A stretch of 48,849 nucleotides of DNA from Candidatus Heimdallarchaeota archaeon LC_2 (GCA_001940725.1 MDVR01000107.1:1-48849), one strand, 5' to 3'. Positions 1-9,104 are shown, counted from the first letter of the stretch. Translations and numbers: made by a program. Notes: generated by a model not told the origin, from the sequence alone.

Positions 1-489
1 TGCGAAGATAAGCGATTAGATAATTCACAGATCAAGAGTGCAATTTACTATTATGTATGGAGTTTGTTGATAAACGATCACTTTGAATCTATTGACATGA
101 AGCGTGAAAAATCAATCGAGCAATTAAATAAAGATCAGAAATTTGAAACTCGAGCAATGCCAAACAAAATGAAGAAATTTATAGATAACTTAAGAATAGA
201 AGCCGGAAAAATAGGTATGAAAAGTCATGTCAACGAACTTGAACATAGACTTCATGCTTGGCCATCAGCTCAGAAACAAAATACCTCTATACAAATTGAG
301 ATTTCCAAAAATTTAACGTTCCTTTATGTTGAATCATTCAATCGCTCGCTAAATATTTACATGCTTGATTTTATTGATATTCTGTGTCATGACTATGGGT
401 ATGCCTTTACGGCTAGTGGAGCACATTCTGGAGCAAATGAGTATGGTATACAATTGGGTAGTATCTGGGCAATTCTGAAAAAAGAATAA
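1..489 (+). CDS. Hypothetical protein, 5' end cut by window edge (copy 1)
   Basis: The frame is open from base 1 to the TAA at 487-489, giving 162 visible residues, so the true start lies outside the window; a TTG at 64 is the first common start codon but nothing supports it. I do not recognise the family. The visible protein is soluble-looking, charged in the first half, and ends in a conserved-looking segment FTASGAHSGANEYGIQLGS. The same protein is repeated perfectly 579 bp downstream. It lies at the window edge inside an exact tandem duplication, so it may be partly an assembly product. Confidence 0.5.
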   Translation, partial: CEDKRLDNSQIKSAIYYYVWSLLINDHFESIDMKREKSIEQLNKDQKFETRAMPNKMKKFIDNLRIEAGKIGMKSHVNELEHRLHAWPSAQKQNTSIQIEISKNLTFLYVESFNRSLNIYMLDFIDILCHDYGYAFTASGAHSGANEYGIQLGSIWAILKKE

Positions 490-565
490 AAATCCAATCA
501 AGCATGTAAATATTTAGCGAGCGATTGAATGATTCAACATAAAGGAACGTTAAATTTTTGGAAAT
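301..565. repeat. 69-bp inverted repeat (301-369 / 497-565)
   Basis: Bases 497-565 are the exact reverse complement of 301-369, with a 127-bp spacer. The right arm lies between the two copies of the tandem unit and copies coding sequence of the hypothetical gene backwards. The left arm also recurs at 880-948 in the second unit. A fold-back like this is typical of chimeric read joins but could also be a real inversion duplication. Confidence 0.85.
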
Positions 566-579
566 ATCGCTAAAATAAG

Positions 580-1068
580 TGCGAAGATAAGCGATTAGAT
601 AATTCACAGATCAAGAGTGCAATTTACTATTATGTATGGAGTTTGTTGATAAACGATCACTTTGAATCTATTGACATGAAGCGTGAAAAATCAATCGAGC
701 AATTAAATAAAGATCAGAAATTTGAAACTCGAGCAATGCCAAACAAAATGAAGAAATTTATAGATAACTTAAGAATAGAAGCCGGAAAAATAGGTATGAA
801 AAGTCATGTCAACGAACTTGAACATAGACTTCATGCTTGGCCATCAGCTCAGAAACAAAATACCTCTATACAAATTGAGATTTCCAAAAATTTAACGTTC
901 CTTTATGTTGAATCATTCAATCGCTCGCTAAATATTTACATGCTTGATTTTATTGATATTCTGTGTCATGACTATGGGTATGCCTTTACGGCTAGTGGAG
1001 CACATTCTGGAGCAAATGAGTATGGTATACAATTGGGTAGTATCTGGGCAATTCTGAAAAAAGAATAA
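580..1068 (+). pseudogene. Second copy of the hypothetical gene, N-truncated
   Basis: This repeats the reading frame of the first copy exactly and ends at the same TAA. Upstream, the frame meets a TAA stop at 571-573 and there is no ATG between, so the copy lacks its natural start unless the TTG at 643 is used (141 aa). It is best treated as a truncated duplicate. Confidence 0.5.
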
Positions 1069-1080
1069 AAATCCAATCAG

Positions 1081-1390
1081 CAACCAATAATTATTGATAA
1101 CTGGTCTGATACATTCAATATGAGATTGAGTGGTGTCATATTGGATTTGAACAGAGCTCAATTTCACCTTTTAATATATTTAGAATGATTTAACAATAGT
1201 TAAACTTGAGACTCTCCTAAATCATGACATCCAAATCTATGCTCGAAGTTGGTCTTTAAACCTTCCTCCACTCTGGAGTAGTAGATTGAAGTATTGATTA
1301 CATCCGTAAAGGATATTGATAACTCTTGGGGGTCTGTGAAGATTAACAAGGTCTATTCTGGACAAAATCATGTAAATCATTGACAAAAAT
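1081..1390. other. Intergenic, nothing recognised
   Basis: About 310 bp with no open frame of note on either strand. It is AT-rich, with no recognisable tRNA or repeat. A minus-strand open frame at 928-1167 runs through the duplicated gene and looks like a shadow. Confidence 0.4.
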
Positions 1391-1644
1391 CCGTTTGAAA
1401 GAAACGGGTGTAAGCGTCGAGTTTCGACGAGATGTTTAGCCCACGTTTACTTACGATCGAGCCGTTTTGTCTTGTAAAATAAGTTTTGGAAGGGGTAATA
1501 CCTAGAACAGATTTTGTTGTACTGAAATATTGTGAAAACAAGAACGCCCCGAGAAGATGAATATCGTCGGAGATCGTAAGATCATTACAATAAAGTTGCA
1601 GTGCTCAAGTAGCTCTTGGAGGTATAATCCTCTGAGTTTTTTTT
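1391..1644 (+). ncRNA. Structured repeat family, copy 1 (candidate ncRNA with terminator)
   Basis: Two perfect hairpins open the region: CCGTTT/AAACGG (1391-1407) and CGTCGA/TCGACG (1415-1429). They are followed by a stretch (about 1430-1525) that recurs at 3462-3557. The 3' end is a hairpin, CTTGGAGG 1615-1622 with CCTCTGAG 1629-1636, followed by T8 (1637-1644), which is terminator-like. The same hairpin position in three other copies has different bases that still pair, including G-U to A-U changes, so base pairing looks conserved. No protein frame fits. It could also be the end of a decayed mobile element. Confidence 0.45.
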
Positions 1645-1658
1645 CATTTTTTAAGAAG

Positions 1659-2799
1659 GATCGATTATGAACTGTAACAATTAATGGGACATATGTCAAT
1701 AGCTAGACATGTTACGCAGATATTACATAATGAAGAAGTAGGACCTGCAGAAGTTGAATTGCAAATGTCCAAACTTGAGCAAGTCCTAGATAAGAAAATG
1801 AAAGTGAGAGCATTTATCTCTCTCGTTCAGACCATTGAGGATCGGTCGGATCCTCGATCAAAACACCATGATAAATCGATTGACCAGATCTTGGAAAGTT
1901 TTGGAGTTACCAAATCGACTTATTACAGAAAATCCAAGAAGAACAGCGAATTTGGACTGGATGGTATTATTCCCAAGAAACCAGGTCCAAAATCAAGTAG
2001 GTTACCTTCGCAGGTTTTATCACGTATTTTTGAGTTGCGAGACCGTGAATTATCATCTCGAACCATCGCATCAGCGATCTCATTGGAAGGGCAAAGATAT
2101 GTCTCAGAATCGACAACCCAATATCAACTGAGAAAGGTAGGAAAGGGTAAATTAAAACGAAACCGCAAGAAGAAAGTATATTATAAGAGATTTGAACGAG
2201 GGAAACCGAATGAGTTGTGGCAGATTGATAATGTGGGGCCATTCTACAAACCAGGGAAACTATTTGCCTATAATGTGATTGATGACCATTCCAGATACAA
2301 TCTGGCTGCAGTGATCTCAGATAATCAGACTAGTGCATCCTGGGTGGATACTTTGGAAAAATTGGTACAGAAGTATGGCGTTCCAGAAGCCATACTTCAT
2401 GATAATGGATCACAATTCGTGCATAATCCATCAAGAAATCACACAAAAGAGTTTGAAGCATTTCTAAAAAAATACAAAATTCGAGGTATCAAATCAAGGC
2501 TTCGACATCCTCAAACAACAGGAAAAGTTGAGAGAGTACAGCAGAGTCTTCAATATGAGGCTCGAGATCTAGTCTTCACAGAAACCATTGATGAACTCCA
2601 GGAAGCAGTTGATAACTGGAGAGACTTTTACAACAAGGTTCGGGTTCATTCATCAACGAAGATGACACCTCATGAACGATACCTGGGTCAGGAGGCAGAA
2701 TATGCAGTCAAGCTTTCAGCTTGGCAGCATTATGAGCATTCGCTCATAAAATTTGAATGGAGTTGATGTCTCATTAATTATTAATGCTAACAATCGATC
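1659..2799 (+). mobile_element. IS481/IS3-like insertion sequence with 34-bp imperfect TIRs
   Basis: The left end 1659-1692 and the reverse complement of the right end 2766-2799 align without gaps over 34 bp, sharing GATCGATT at the outer side and AATTAATG-x-GACAT at the inner side (about 25 of 34 positions). The ends bracket a single transposase gene and overlap its first and last codons. No clear target-site duplication was found. The element sits directly after the T-run of the upstream structured repeat. A third copy of the end, inverted, lies at 6665-6698. Confidence 0.75.
1684..2766 (+). CDS. DDE transposase, rve integrase-core (IS481/IS3-like)
   Basis: This 360-aa protein catalyses cut-and-paste or copy-out transposition of the surrounding IS. 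The N-terminal half is helix-turn-helix-like (residues about 50-140, including SFGVTKSTYYRKSKK). The rve catalytic core shows D182 (WQIDNVGPF), D240 (ILHDNGSQF) and E283 (GKVERVQQS). The D-E spacing of 43 residues is longer than the usual 35 because of a short insert after the second Asp. The frame is intact, so the element may be active. The ATG at 1684 lies inside the left terminal repeat. Confidence 0.9.
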   Translation: MGHMSIARHVTQILHNEEVGPAEVELQMSKLEQVLDKKMKVRAFISLVQTIEDRSDPRSKHHDKSIDQILESFGVTKSTYYRKSKKNSEFGLDGIIPKKPGPKSSRLPSQVLSRIFELRDRELSSRTIASAISLEGQRYVSESTTQYQLRKVGKGKLKRNRKKKVYYKRFERGKPNELWQIDNVGPFYKPGKLFAYNVIDDHSRYNLAAVISDNQTSASWVDTLEKLVQKYGVPEAILHDNGSQFVHNPSRNHTKEFEAFLKKYKIRGIKSRLRHPQTTGKVERVQQSLQYEARDLVFTETIDELQEAVDNWRDFYNKVRVHSSTKMTPHERYLGQEAEYAVKLSAWQHYEHSLIKFEWS

Positions 2800-2878
2800 G
2801 AATAGATTGGAGAGATTACACAAAGAACAAATAAAATTATAGCCTCCATTAGTTTGGAATTAGTGAAATTGATTCAAT

Positions 2879-3436
2879 ATGTACTACCATCTTAAACGAG
2901 AGTTACATCCAATTTTGATAGACAAGATGAGATCCAGAGATCCATCCTTCAAATTTAACAGTTGGGCTGTAAACGACATAATTAAAACCCCCACTAAGTT
3001 CAACCCCTTTAGGGCACGATTTGAGTATTTCGAACGCGGGGAGAATCAATCCAATGTTCAAAAGCACCTTGATTTTGTAAATAAACGAGAGATTGTCTTA
3101 GAACAAATTAGGATTGAACGGTTTCCTGAAAAGCCAAGTCGATTCAGATGCTTCTGGCTCACCCACAATACAAGTGATTTGAAACGATGGAAAAGCAAAA
3201 TTTTGAACTCCAGCGACTCATACGAATTATTTGAAGTGGTACCATTGTCAAACACAAAGGTTCATTTCGCAAATTCTAAGTACATAACTGAAAATGAGTT
3301 ATCATCTAAGGAAACTCTTCATGCTTTGGCAAGGAAATACTGGTCTGTCTTCCATAATACGATAACTACACCCTTTTTGAGTGAAGTGTTAATTGAGGGA
3401 AGAATTCGTATCAAACGCAAGATCGATCACTTGTAA
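2879..3436 (+). CDS. DUF2441-like protein
   Basis: This is a 185-aa soluble protein. It opens with MYYHLKRELHP and carries a central RIERFPEKPSRFRCFWLT segment followed by W-x-LYEVE-like (YELFEVVPL). That pattern is what I recall for DUF2441 (a start of the YH-x-T type, then EKPSR and F/W-L). The biochemical function is unknown to me. It lies between the intact IS and the second structured repeat, and is part of the segment bracketed by inverted IS ends that also holds the STAND gene, so it may be mobile cargo. The family assignment is by memory of motifs only. Confidence 0.5.
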   Translation: MYYHLKRELHPILIDKMRSRDPSFKFNSWAVNDIIKTPTKFNPFRARFEYFERGENQSNVQKHLDFVNKREIVLEQIRIERFPEKPSRFRCFWLTHNTSDLKRWKSKILNSSDSYELFEVVPLSNTKVHFANSKYITENELSSKETLHALARKYWSVFHNTITTPFLSEVLIEGRIRIKRKIDHL

Positions 3437-3461
3437 TATATAGTCGCAATGATTCTTATTT

Positions 3462-3734
3462 ACGAGATGTTTGGCCCAAGTTCACTTATGATCGAGGCGT
3501 TTTGTTTTGTAAAATAAGTTTTGGAAGGAGTAATACCTAGAACAGCTTTTGTCATACTGCTAAATTATTAGTGATTTAATATTTAATTTATTAATTAATT
3601 TATTTATTAGTCAAACGCCAGAAGAAAAATTTCGTGATACCAAAATCAAATCAAAATTAGTTGAATTCATTACAAATGTGTTACAGTGCTCAAACAGTTC
3701 TTAGAGGTATATCCCCTCTAAGGACTTTTTTTTT
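3462..3734 (+). ncRNA. Structured repeat family, copy 2 (candidate ncRNA with terminator)
   Basis: Bases 3462-3557 match 1430-1525 of copy 1 with scattered substitutions. After an AT-rich insert, 3601-3734 matches the copies at 13741 and 26120 closely. The 3' hairpin is TTCTTAGAGG 3698-3707 with CCTCTAAGGA 3715-3724, followed by T9 (3726-3734). This is the only copy in the window with both halves in their conserved forms. Confidence 0.45.
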
Positions 3735-4010
3735 GGAATTTATTTTATTTTATTTTATTTATTTATTTTGTAATGCGTATTAGGATGATAATACGTCCTT
3801 TGAAATTTGGTGATAAAATTTGATTAGAACTGGTTTTGATATAATCTATTTAGCACGTTTCAAATCGAGAATCTTCAAATCTGAACAATTCATGATTCGA
3901 TCTTAAAGAAATAAAACAGGAAAATAGAACCTTGTGATTTATTAAGTGAATAAATATTTTCACATGATTCGATTTGGATTTTGTTTGATATCTGTAAGCA
4001 ATACCCCTCA
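3735..4010. other. AT-rich intergenic, no gene seen
   Basis: About 275 bp beginning with a TTTTA-type simple repeat (3738-3770). It has no open frame of note and no recognised element. It ends at the promoter of the STAND gene. Confidence 0.4.
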
Positions 4011-4018
4011 TTTAAATG
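4011..4018 (+). promoter_or_regulatory. Predicted TATA box of the STAND gene
   Basis: TTTAAATG is centred about 28 nt upstream of the ATG at 4043, with no Shine-Dalgarno sequence in between, consistent with a leaderless archaeal transcript. Confidence 0.4.
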
Positions 4019-4042
4019 ATTTCTTAAAAATTAAATATTGAA

Positions 4043-6661
4043 ATGCGTGAAAACCAATTAATTGAAATTCTTCAACCATCTAGATATAGAGAATTTGGTT
4101 ATGCAATTTTAATCAACAATTTTGAGGTAAAACTTAGAAAGTATTTGCAACAATATTTAATTTTAAAATTTGGCGACAAAGTTTCAGAACATATTCCCAG
4201 CGGAATTTTGACCCACATAAAAAATGAAATTGAGGATACTGTAATAAGTACAGATAATATAGCAGAAGCTTTTGATACACTATATTTCGATCATCTGAAA
4301 GAAATCGCTTCTTATAAAAAAAATTTTGAATCTCTAAATGATTTTATTGGTGAGGTAAACGTTGAACAATTTAGAACATTAATGATCAAACTGAACTTCT
4401 TCAGAAATAAAATTGCTCATGTAAGACATTTTAGTTATTATGATTTCTTAGAAATGATAGATCATGTGAATTTCTTATGCAATGGTGTAAAATCCATTGG
4501 TATAAGAGAGTATATTGTTGACCGAAAATATTATGATGAAAAAATTGTAATTCCACCAGAATTTATTCTTCAAACTCTAATTATAAACAACCTCCCGGTT
4601 GAAAACTACGATTTTGATGGAGGATTCGTAGGAAGGAAAAAAGAACTTTCAGAGCTAAAACTTAGATTATTAACAAAGCGCCATTGGATATTCACTGTAA
4701 TTGGTGCAGGAGGAGTTGGTAAATCTGCTATTGCTTTAAAAACCTGTTATGATATTTTAATGGATATAAATAGCCCATTTACTGCAATATCCTGGTTTAG
4801 TGCAAAAACAAATCGTCTTGAAGAGGATGGAATCTTAAATATAAAACCTGATTTTTCAACCTTTGAAGAATTATTAATACAACTTTTCGAATTATTTCTT
4901 CAAGATTATGAAACTGAAATGGAAGTTGAAATAATTCAAAAGAAAGTTTATGAATATTTAGAAAATAATTGTTGTTTAATAGTTATTGATAATTTAGAGA
5001 CCGTAATACAAGATAATAATCTAATTTCGTTTATCAAAGAGATTCCTCCCCCTTCAAAATTGTTAATCACTAGTAGACGTGGCTTAGGAGAATTAGAGAG
5101 AAGAATACATGTTGGAGATATGGAACAAAATGATGCAATAATTTTATTTAGAATTTTGTCAAGAGTGAAAAAATTACCAAATCTTGTCAACTTGAAAAAT
5201 GAAGATATTGGTGAATTGGTGAACAGAGTTAAAAATTATCCATTATTAATTAAATGGTCATTAGGCCAAGTTGCTTTGGGAAAGCCTATTGAGAAGTCAT
5301 TCTCAGCAATCTTAAGTGGGGAAAGTGAAATAGCACAGTTTGTCTTCAATGATATATACGATTTGATATCTGAAAATTCAAAGCTAATTCTCTATAGTTT
5401 TATCATTGGTGAAGATGAAAATATGAGTAAACCAATTCTGTCAAAATTGACAGATCTCGGTGATGATGATTTTTTTGACGCAATAACGGAATTGGTAAGA
5501 GTATCTTTTATTCTTCCTTCGCCAGAAAAAATCAGGGATGGCTTTATTGAAAAATATTCAATTTTAGAGCTAACAAGAGGTTTTATTGAATTCAAATTGA
5601 GAAAGGACGTAAAAAACAGAAAAAGGATTATTAAAAGAAAGGAAGAACTTACATCCACTATAAGAGAACATGAAAAAATTAGATCGATTTTGAGTGATCA
5701 ATTAATCGACTTAGGAATTGAAACCGATGATGATAAGCTTGCCTATGAACAAGTCAGAGTTGCTAATAATTATATTGCAGATAAAAATTTTGAGTTTGCC
5801 GAAACACATTTCAAAGAAGCTCTGAAATTATCCAATAAACTAGCTTTTGTTCATCGGGAATATTCAGCTTTTCTCTACAAAAAAGGAGATTTTACCAATG
5901 CAGAAAAGCATGGTAATAAGGCAATAAAACTAGATCCTGAAGCATTTGATTCTTGGATCAACATAGGAAGAATCTTGATTAATAAGCAGGACTATGCAAA
6001 GGCCAAAATTATGTACCAGAAAGCCTTGGAGTTAAATTCCAACTATCTACCGATTTATAATGAGCTTGGCAGTATATTAACTAAACTGGGATTATACAAA
6101 GATGCAGAGAATTTGTTTGAGCAAGCGATCAATCTGAAAAATCCGCCAAATTTTCGACATCTAGCATCTGTTTATTGCTCTCGAGTGTACAACGCTCGAC
6201 AAAGGGCAGAAAGTTTCAGAATGAAAAATGATAAACTTAATCAATTGAATTCATTGAAAAATGCTTACTTAATGATGGATAAAGCTATTGGAAACCCGCA
6301 GATATTTCTCGGTAATCCCTCTGCTTTAACCACTGAAAGAAGGAATGTCATTTTAGAATTAGGAATCGCATATTGGTTAATTGAATCTAATTTTGAATTT
6401 TCAATTGATTACATAAAAAGAGCTCGTAAATCATTTAAAATAAAGAAAAGTGACTTAATAATCGAAGCAGATAGATATAGCATAATCAGGTCCCATTACT
6501 GGGAAATAAAAATTTCATTGGAAAAATCCAAATTTCAAGTCTTAAAATCGAATCAAGATTTTATTAAGAAACTAGTCTTAGCTCAAGAAATGTGCCGTCC
6601 AATTGCATATTACAGGAAAAAAATTGATGAGCTATTGAAGAATGTTCATTACATTAGTTGA
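4043..6661 (+). CDS. HEPN-NB-ARC-TPR STAND NTPase, predicted antiviral protein
   Basis: The protein has 872 aa and three parts. The N-terminal helical domain (about 1-160) carries R121-N-K-I-A-H126, the Rx4-6H motif of HEPN ribonucleases. The STAND/NB-ARC ATPase follows: Walker A GAGGVGKS 221-228, Walker B LIVIDN with D316, a sensor-like LLITSRR, and a NYPLLIKWSLG segment in the position of the GLPLA motif. The C-terminal region has several TPR repeats (about 575-700), then a helical tail. Such proteins sense a phage component through the repeats and activate the effector, here probably RNA cleavage causing abortive infection. The gene is monocistronic and its stop codon abuts the solo IS end at 6665. 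Function is inferred from architecture. Confidence 0.8.
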   Translation: MRENQLIEILQPSRYREFGYAILINNFEVKLRKYLQQYLILKFGDKVSEHIPSGILTHIKNEIEDTVISTDNIAEAFDTLYFDHLKEIASYKKNFESLNDFIGEVNVEQFRTLMIKLNFFRNKIAHVRHFSYYDFLEMIDHVNFLCNGVKSIGIREYIVDRKYYDEKIVIPPEFILQTLIINNLPVENYDFDGGFVGRKKELSELKLRLLTKRHWIFTVIGAGGVGKSAIALKTCYDILMDINSPFTAISWFSAKTNRLEEDGILNIKPDFSTFEELLIQLFELFLQDYETEMEVEIIQKKVYEYLENNCCLIVIDNLETVIQDNNLISFIKEIPPPSKLLITSRRGLGELERRIHVGDMEQNDAIILFRILSRVKKLPNLVNLKNEDIGELVNRVKNYPLLIKWSLGQVALGKPIEKSFSAILSGESEIAQFVFNDIYDLISENSKLILYSFIIGEDENMSKPILSKLTDLGDDDFFDAITELVRVSFILPSPEKIRDGFIEKYSILELTRGFIEFKLRKDVKNRKRIIKRKEELTSTIREHEKIRSILSDQLIDLGIETDDDKLAYEQVRVANNYIADKNFEFAETHFKEALKLSNKLAFVHREYSAFLYKKGDFTNAEKHGNKAIKLDPEAFDSWINIGRILINKQDYAKAKIMYQKALELNSNYLPIYNELGSILTKLGLYKDAENLFEQAINLKNPPNFRHLASVYCSRVYNARQRAESFRMKNDKLNQLNSLKNAYLMMDKAIGNPQIFLGNPSALTTERRNVILELGIAYWLIESNFEFSIDYIKRARKSFKIKKSDLIIEADRYSIIRSHYWEIKISLEKSKFQVLKSNQDFIKKLVLAQEMCRPIAYYRKKIDELLKNVHYIS

Positions 6662-6664
6662 TTC

Positions 6665-6740
6665 GATCGATTGTTTCCTTTAATAATTAATGAGACATCA
6701 ACTCCTTGAAAATTTGACAAGCTTATGCTATGTTTTAAAA
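6665..6740 (-). mobile_element. Solo right end of the IS, inverted remnant
   Basis: Bases 6665-6698 match the 34-bp terminal repeat of the IS at 1659-2799. Beyond them the reverse strand resembles the last codons of the transposase and its stop (GGAGTTGATG). Homology fades by about 6740. The remnant is in inverted orientation to the intact IS and touches the stop of the STAND gene, so 2766-6698 is bracketed by inverted IS ends. Confidence 0.65.
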
Positions 6741-6782
6741 ATCCAAATTCCTAAAATACAAGATTAAATATTTTCCGTTTAC

Positions 6783-8345
6783 TCAAAATTCTAAAAATTC
6801 GTTTACATCAACATAAATCAATTCACAAAAATAACTATCAATTCGTGGATCTCCAGTTTTTAATTTATTATCAATAATATATCGACCTAATTCGCTAATT
6901 ATCATTTTTGCAGGGAATTTCAGATGCTTCAACCAAGAAACATTAACCTGAGTTGTCCCATTAGAAATTGAGAAATATCGATTATATAAAAGAGAATTTA
7001 ATATACCTATCAACCCAGTTACAAATGATTTTTTAAGATTTTTTCCATTTGAACTACAAACAAAATTTACATGATTCTCAATTCCGACTTTATCGTATTT
7101 ATTTGATTTTGGATAAAAAGCTGATTCCAATATTTGATTACTTTCTTTATTTACGAATCGTTTAATCATAATATAATCCTTATTGTCCTTTAAAATACTA
7201 CTAGTCTGGCTATTGTTGGTTATCCACGGGGGTTTTATCTTAGTAAATCCGTTTTTTGTAGTATTCTTAATGGTTTTATCTAGATTTATGTTGTGCATCC
7301 AAATTAGAGGTACTGTACTTGTTAATTTATGATTTTTTAAGAATTTTTCAACACGAAACGGAACCACTGGACCATTACCAATATTAAGTTCTAAGGTATC
7401 AAATTTATTCTCAAGGTTATCAATTAAATAAAGCAAATTTTTGTCCTTGTTTATGGAAGGTAATCTAATATTCTTATTATCATCGTTGGTGATAAGATCT
7501 TTTAAAGTAAGAGACGTCTTTTTAATATTATCTCCATTTGGAATACCCACAGATGAATAAAGCAATACATTGTTTACAGGATCTGTCCCTTTTAATCCAT
7601 AAATTATTACAACCTCTTGAAGAATTCCGTGTTTCTCAAATATTTTTATTCTTGACTCAAATCTATGAAAAGCAATAGGGTAAATAAATTTTAAGAAAGT
7701 TTGTCTGAATTCTTTAAAATAATATCCAGAACAATAACTACGAGGGGTAATCATAATAAATTCACCCTTGTTCTTCAACAATTGACTACCAATTAACATG
7801 AAGAGAGGATAATAATTTGATCGATGAATCATCTTTTCTTTTGTTATTTCATTAAAACTTTTTCCTTCTTTTATTTTCCCATATGGTGGATTTGATATTA
7901 CAATATCGAAAGCACCATAATTGTTAATATATTTTGAATTTTTAATTACAAATTTTGTATTTGAGCTAATAAAATCACAATTGTTTATCTTAAAACTAAA
8001 TTTATTTCCATTTTCTTTCATTTTCTCTGCAAAAAATGTGAGATTTAAATCTAAGTACTTTATCACATCTTTATCGATTTCATAACATTCATAAAAAATT
8101 TCAGTTTGCGAATTTTGTTTAATAACGAGATCACATATAACTGCCGCAAATATACCTAATCCCGCCCCAGGATCTAATATATTTATTTTCTTTTTTAATT
8201 TTATTTTTTTTGAAAATCTAATCATGTATGATGCAATTTCGATTGAAGTAAAATATTGAGAAAATAATATTTGATTTTTTAAGTTAGTTATCGAATAAAA
8301 TTTGTTTTCAATGTTTTTGTAGAATTTAATAATTTCATTACTCAT
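6783..8345 (-). CDS. N6-adenine DNA methyltransferase (class I, NPPY)
   Basis: The 520-aa protein has a Rossmann methyltransferase core: SAM-binding motif I at D58-PGAGLG and catalytic motif IV N152-PPY-G, the signature of N6-adenine methyltransferases of the Eco57I/type I HsdM/PglX superfamily. The C-terminal half (about 300-520) would be target recognition. It is last in a four-gene minus-strand operon, 31 bp after the unknown protein. No cognate restriction nuclease is visible in the operon, so it may mark self DNA for the kinase/receiver genes upstream or act as an orphan. It is much shorter than BREX PglX. Confidence 0.8.
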   Translation of the reverse strand: MSNEIIKFYKNIENKFYSITNLKNQILFSQYFTSIEIASYMIRFSKKIKLKKKINILDPGAGLGIFAAVICDLVIKQNSQTEIFYECYEIDKDVIKYLDLNLTFFAEKMKENGNKFSFKINNCDFISSNTKFVIKNSKYINNYGAFDIVISNPPYGKIKEGKSFNEITKEKMIHRSNYYPLFMLIGSQLLKNKGEFIMITPRSYCSGYYFKEFRQTFLKFIYPIAFHRFESRIKIFEKHGILQEVVIIYGLKGTDPVNNVLLYSSVGIPNGDNIKKTSLTLKDLITNDDNKNIRLPSINKDKNLLYLIDNLENKFDTLELNIGNGPVVPFRVEKFLKNHKLTSTVPLIWMHNINLDKTIKNTTKNGFTKIKPPWITNNSQTSSILKDNKDYIMIKRFVNKESNQILESAFYPKSNKYDKVGIENHVNFVCSSNGKNLKKSFVTGLIGILNSLLYNRYFSISNGTTQVNVSWLKHLKFPAKMIISELGRYIIDNKLKTGDPRIDSYFCELIYVDVNEFLEF

Positions 8346-8376
8346 AAATAATCATCCAATCATTTGGCACCTCATA

Positions 8377-9099
8377 TTATAAGGACATGAGAAAAGAGAT
8401 TTCAGTCTTTTCCTCGACGGATGACTGAAAGTATTCTAGACAACTTTGCAAAAAGGGTTGAATAATTTGTTTTTCTGATATTTTTCGAACATTTTTCCAA
8501 GCATCATCAATTAAAAATTCCATGGCTTGATTGTTGTCTTTATAAAAATTCATTAAGATGAATTCAAAAAACAATATCAGTTCCATTGGAAAATTAGGAA
8601 TTCGAGGTATGTTTAATAATTCGGGGTGCCATAAGTGCTGTTCTGAATTGTTTCCACCTATTTGTACGTGAAAAGTTGGATGAAATTTATCTTTATGAGG
8701 GTGTTTATCAAAGTGCAATTGAAGCATCAGCCGTCTCCAACCTATTTTTTCTAATTCATTTTTAATATTTTCAGTATCTAAATCCTCTCTAAATGATAAT
8801 TCTTCATTAAGTGAAAAAATTTGAAGTAAAAATTGATTAGATAATACCTTATCACCCTTAACTTTAACAACAATATCAAAATTTAGTTCAAATTGGAATT
8901 TATTATAGTAAAAATACATTTTCATAGGATGGTTAAATTTCAATTCTTCAGACTCTGTGAACTTATTTTTTGCAGATTTTATTCTTGAATACAAACTTTT
9001 TATCTCTTCGATGTTTATCGATTTATCTATCGTCTTGAGTTTCGGTGAAATTACGATTAGTCTTAAAATATTTTTAGAGTATTCATCGATTAATATCAT
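8377..9099 (-). CDS. Unknown protein in kinase/receiver/methylase operon
   Basis: A 240-aa soluble protein that I do not recognise. Its centre has a histidine-rich stretch (QLHFDKHPHKDKFHPTFHVQ, then IGG and HLWHPELL) that could bind metal or form an active site, followed by a hydrophobic helix FPMELILFFEFILMNFY. The start codon lies 5 bp after the stop of the receiver gene, so the two are almost certainly cotranscribed. It is the least known component of the operon. Confidence 0.6.
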   Translation of the reverse strand: MILIDEYSKNILRLIVISPKLKTIDKSINIEEIKSLYSRIKSAKNKFTESEELKFNHPMKMYFYYNKFQFELNFDIVVKVKGDKVLSNQFLLQIFSLNEELSFREDLDTENIKNELEKIGWRRLMLQLHFDKHPHKDKFHPTFHVQIGGNNSEQHLWHPELLNIPRIPNFPMELILFFEFILMNFYKDNNQAMEFLIDDAWKNVRKISEKQIIQPFLQSCLEYFQSSVEEKTEISFLMSL

Positions 9100-9104
9100 A
9101 ATGC

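Larger units (their letters stand above)
1..1080. repeat. Perfect 579-bp tandem duplication
   Basis: Bases 1-501 recur without a visible difference at 580-1080. Copy 1 is followed by about 78 bp (502-579) absent after copy 2; that segment is largely an inverted copy of part of the unit. Exact identity over 500 bp, next to the window edge, suggests either a very recent duplication or a collapsed or chimeric assembly end. Confidence 0.9.

Noticed and set aside
928..1167. Minus-strand 79-aa frame
   Set aside because: It lies antisense to the duplicated hypothetical gene and continues into noncoding DNA with no coding features.
6783..8345. Methyltransferase as BREX PglX
   Set aside because: At 520 aa it is less than half the usual PglX length, and no PglZ, BrxC or BrxL gene is nearby.
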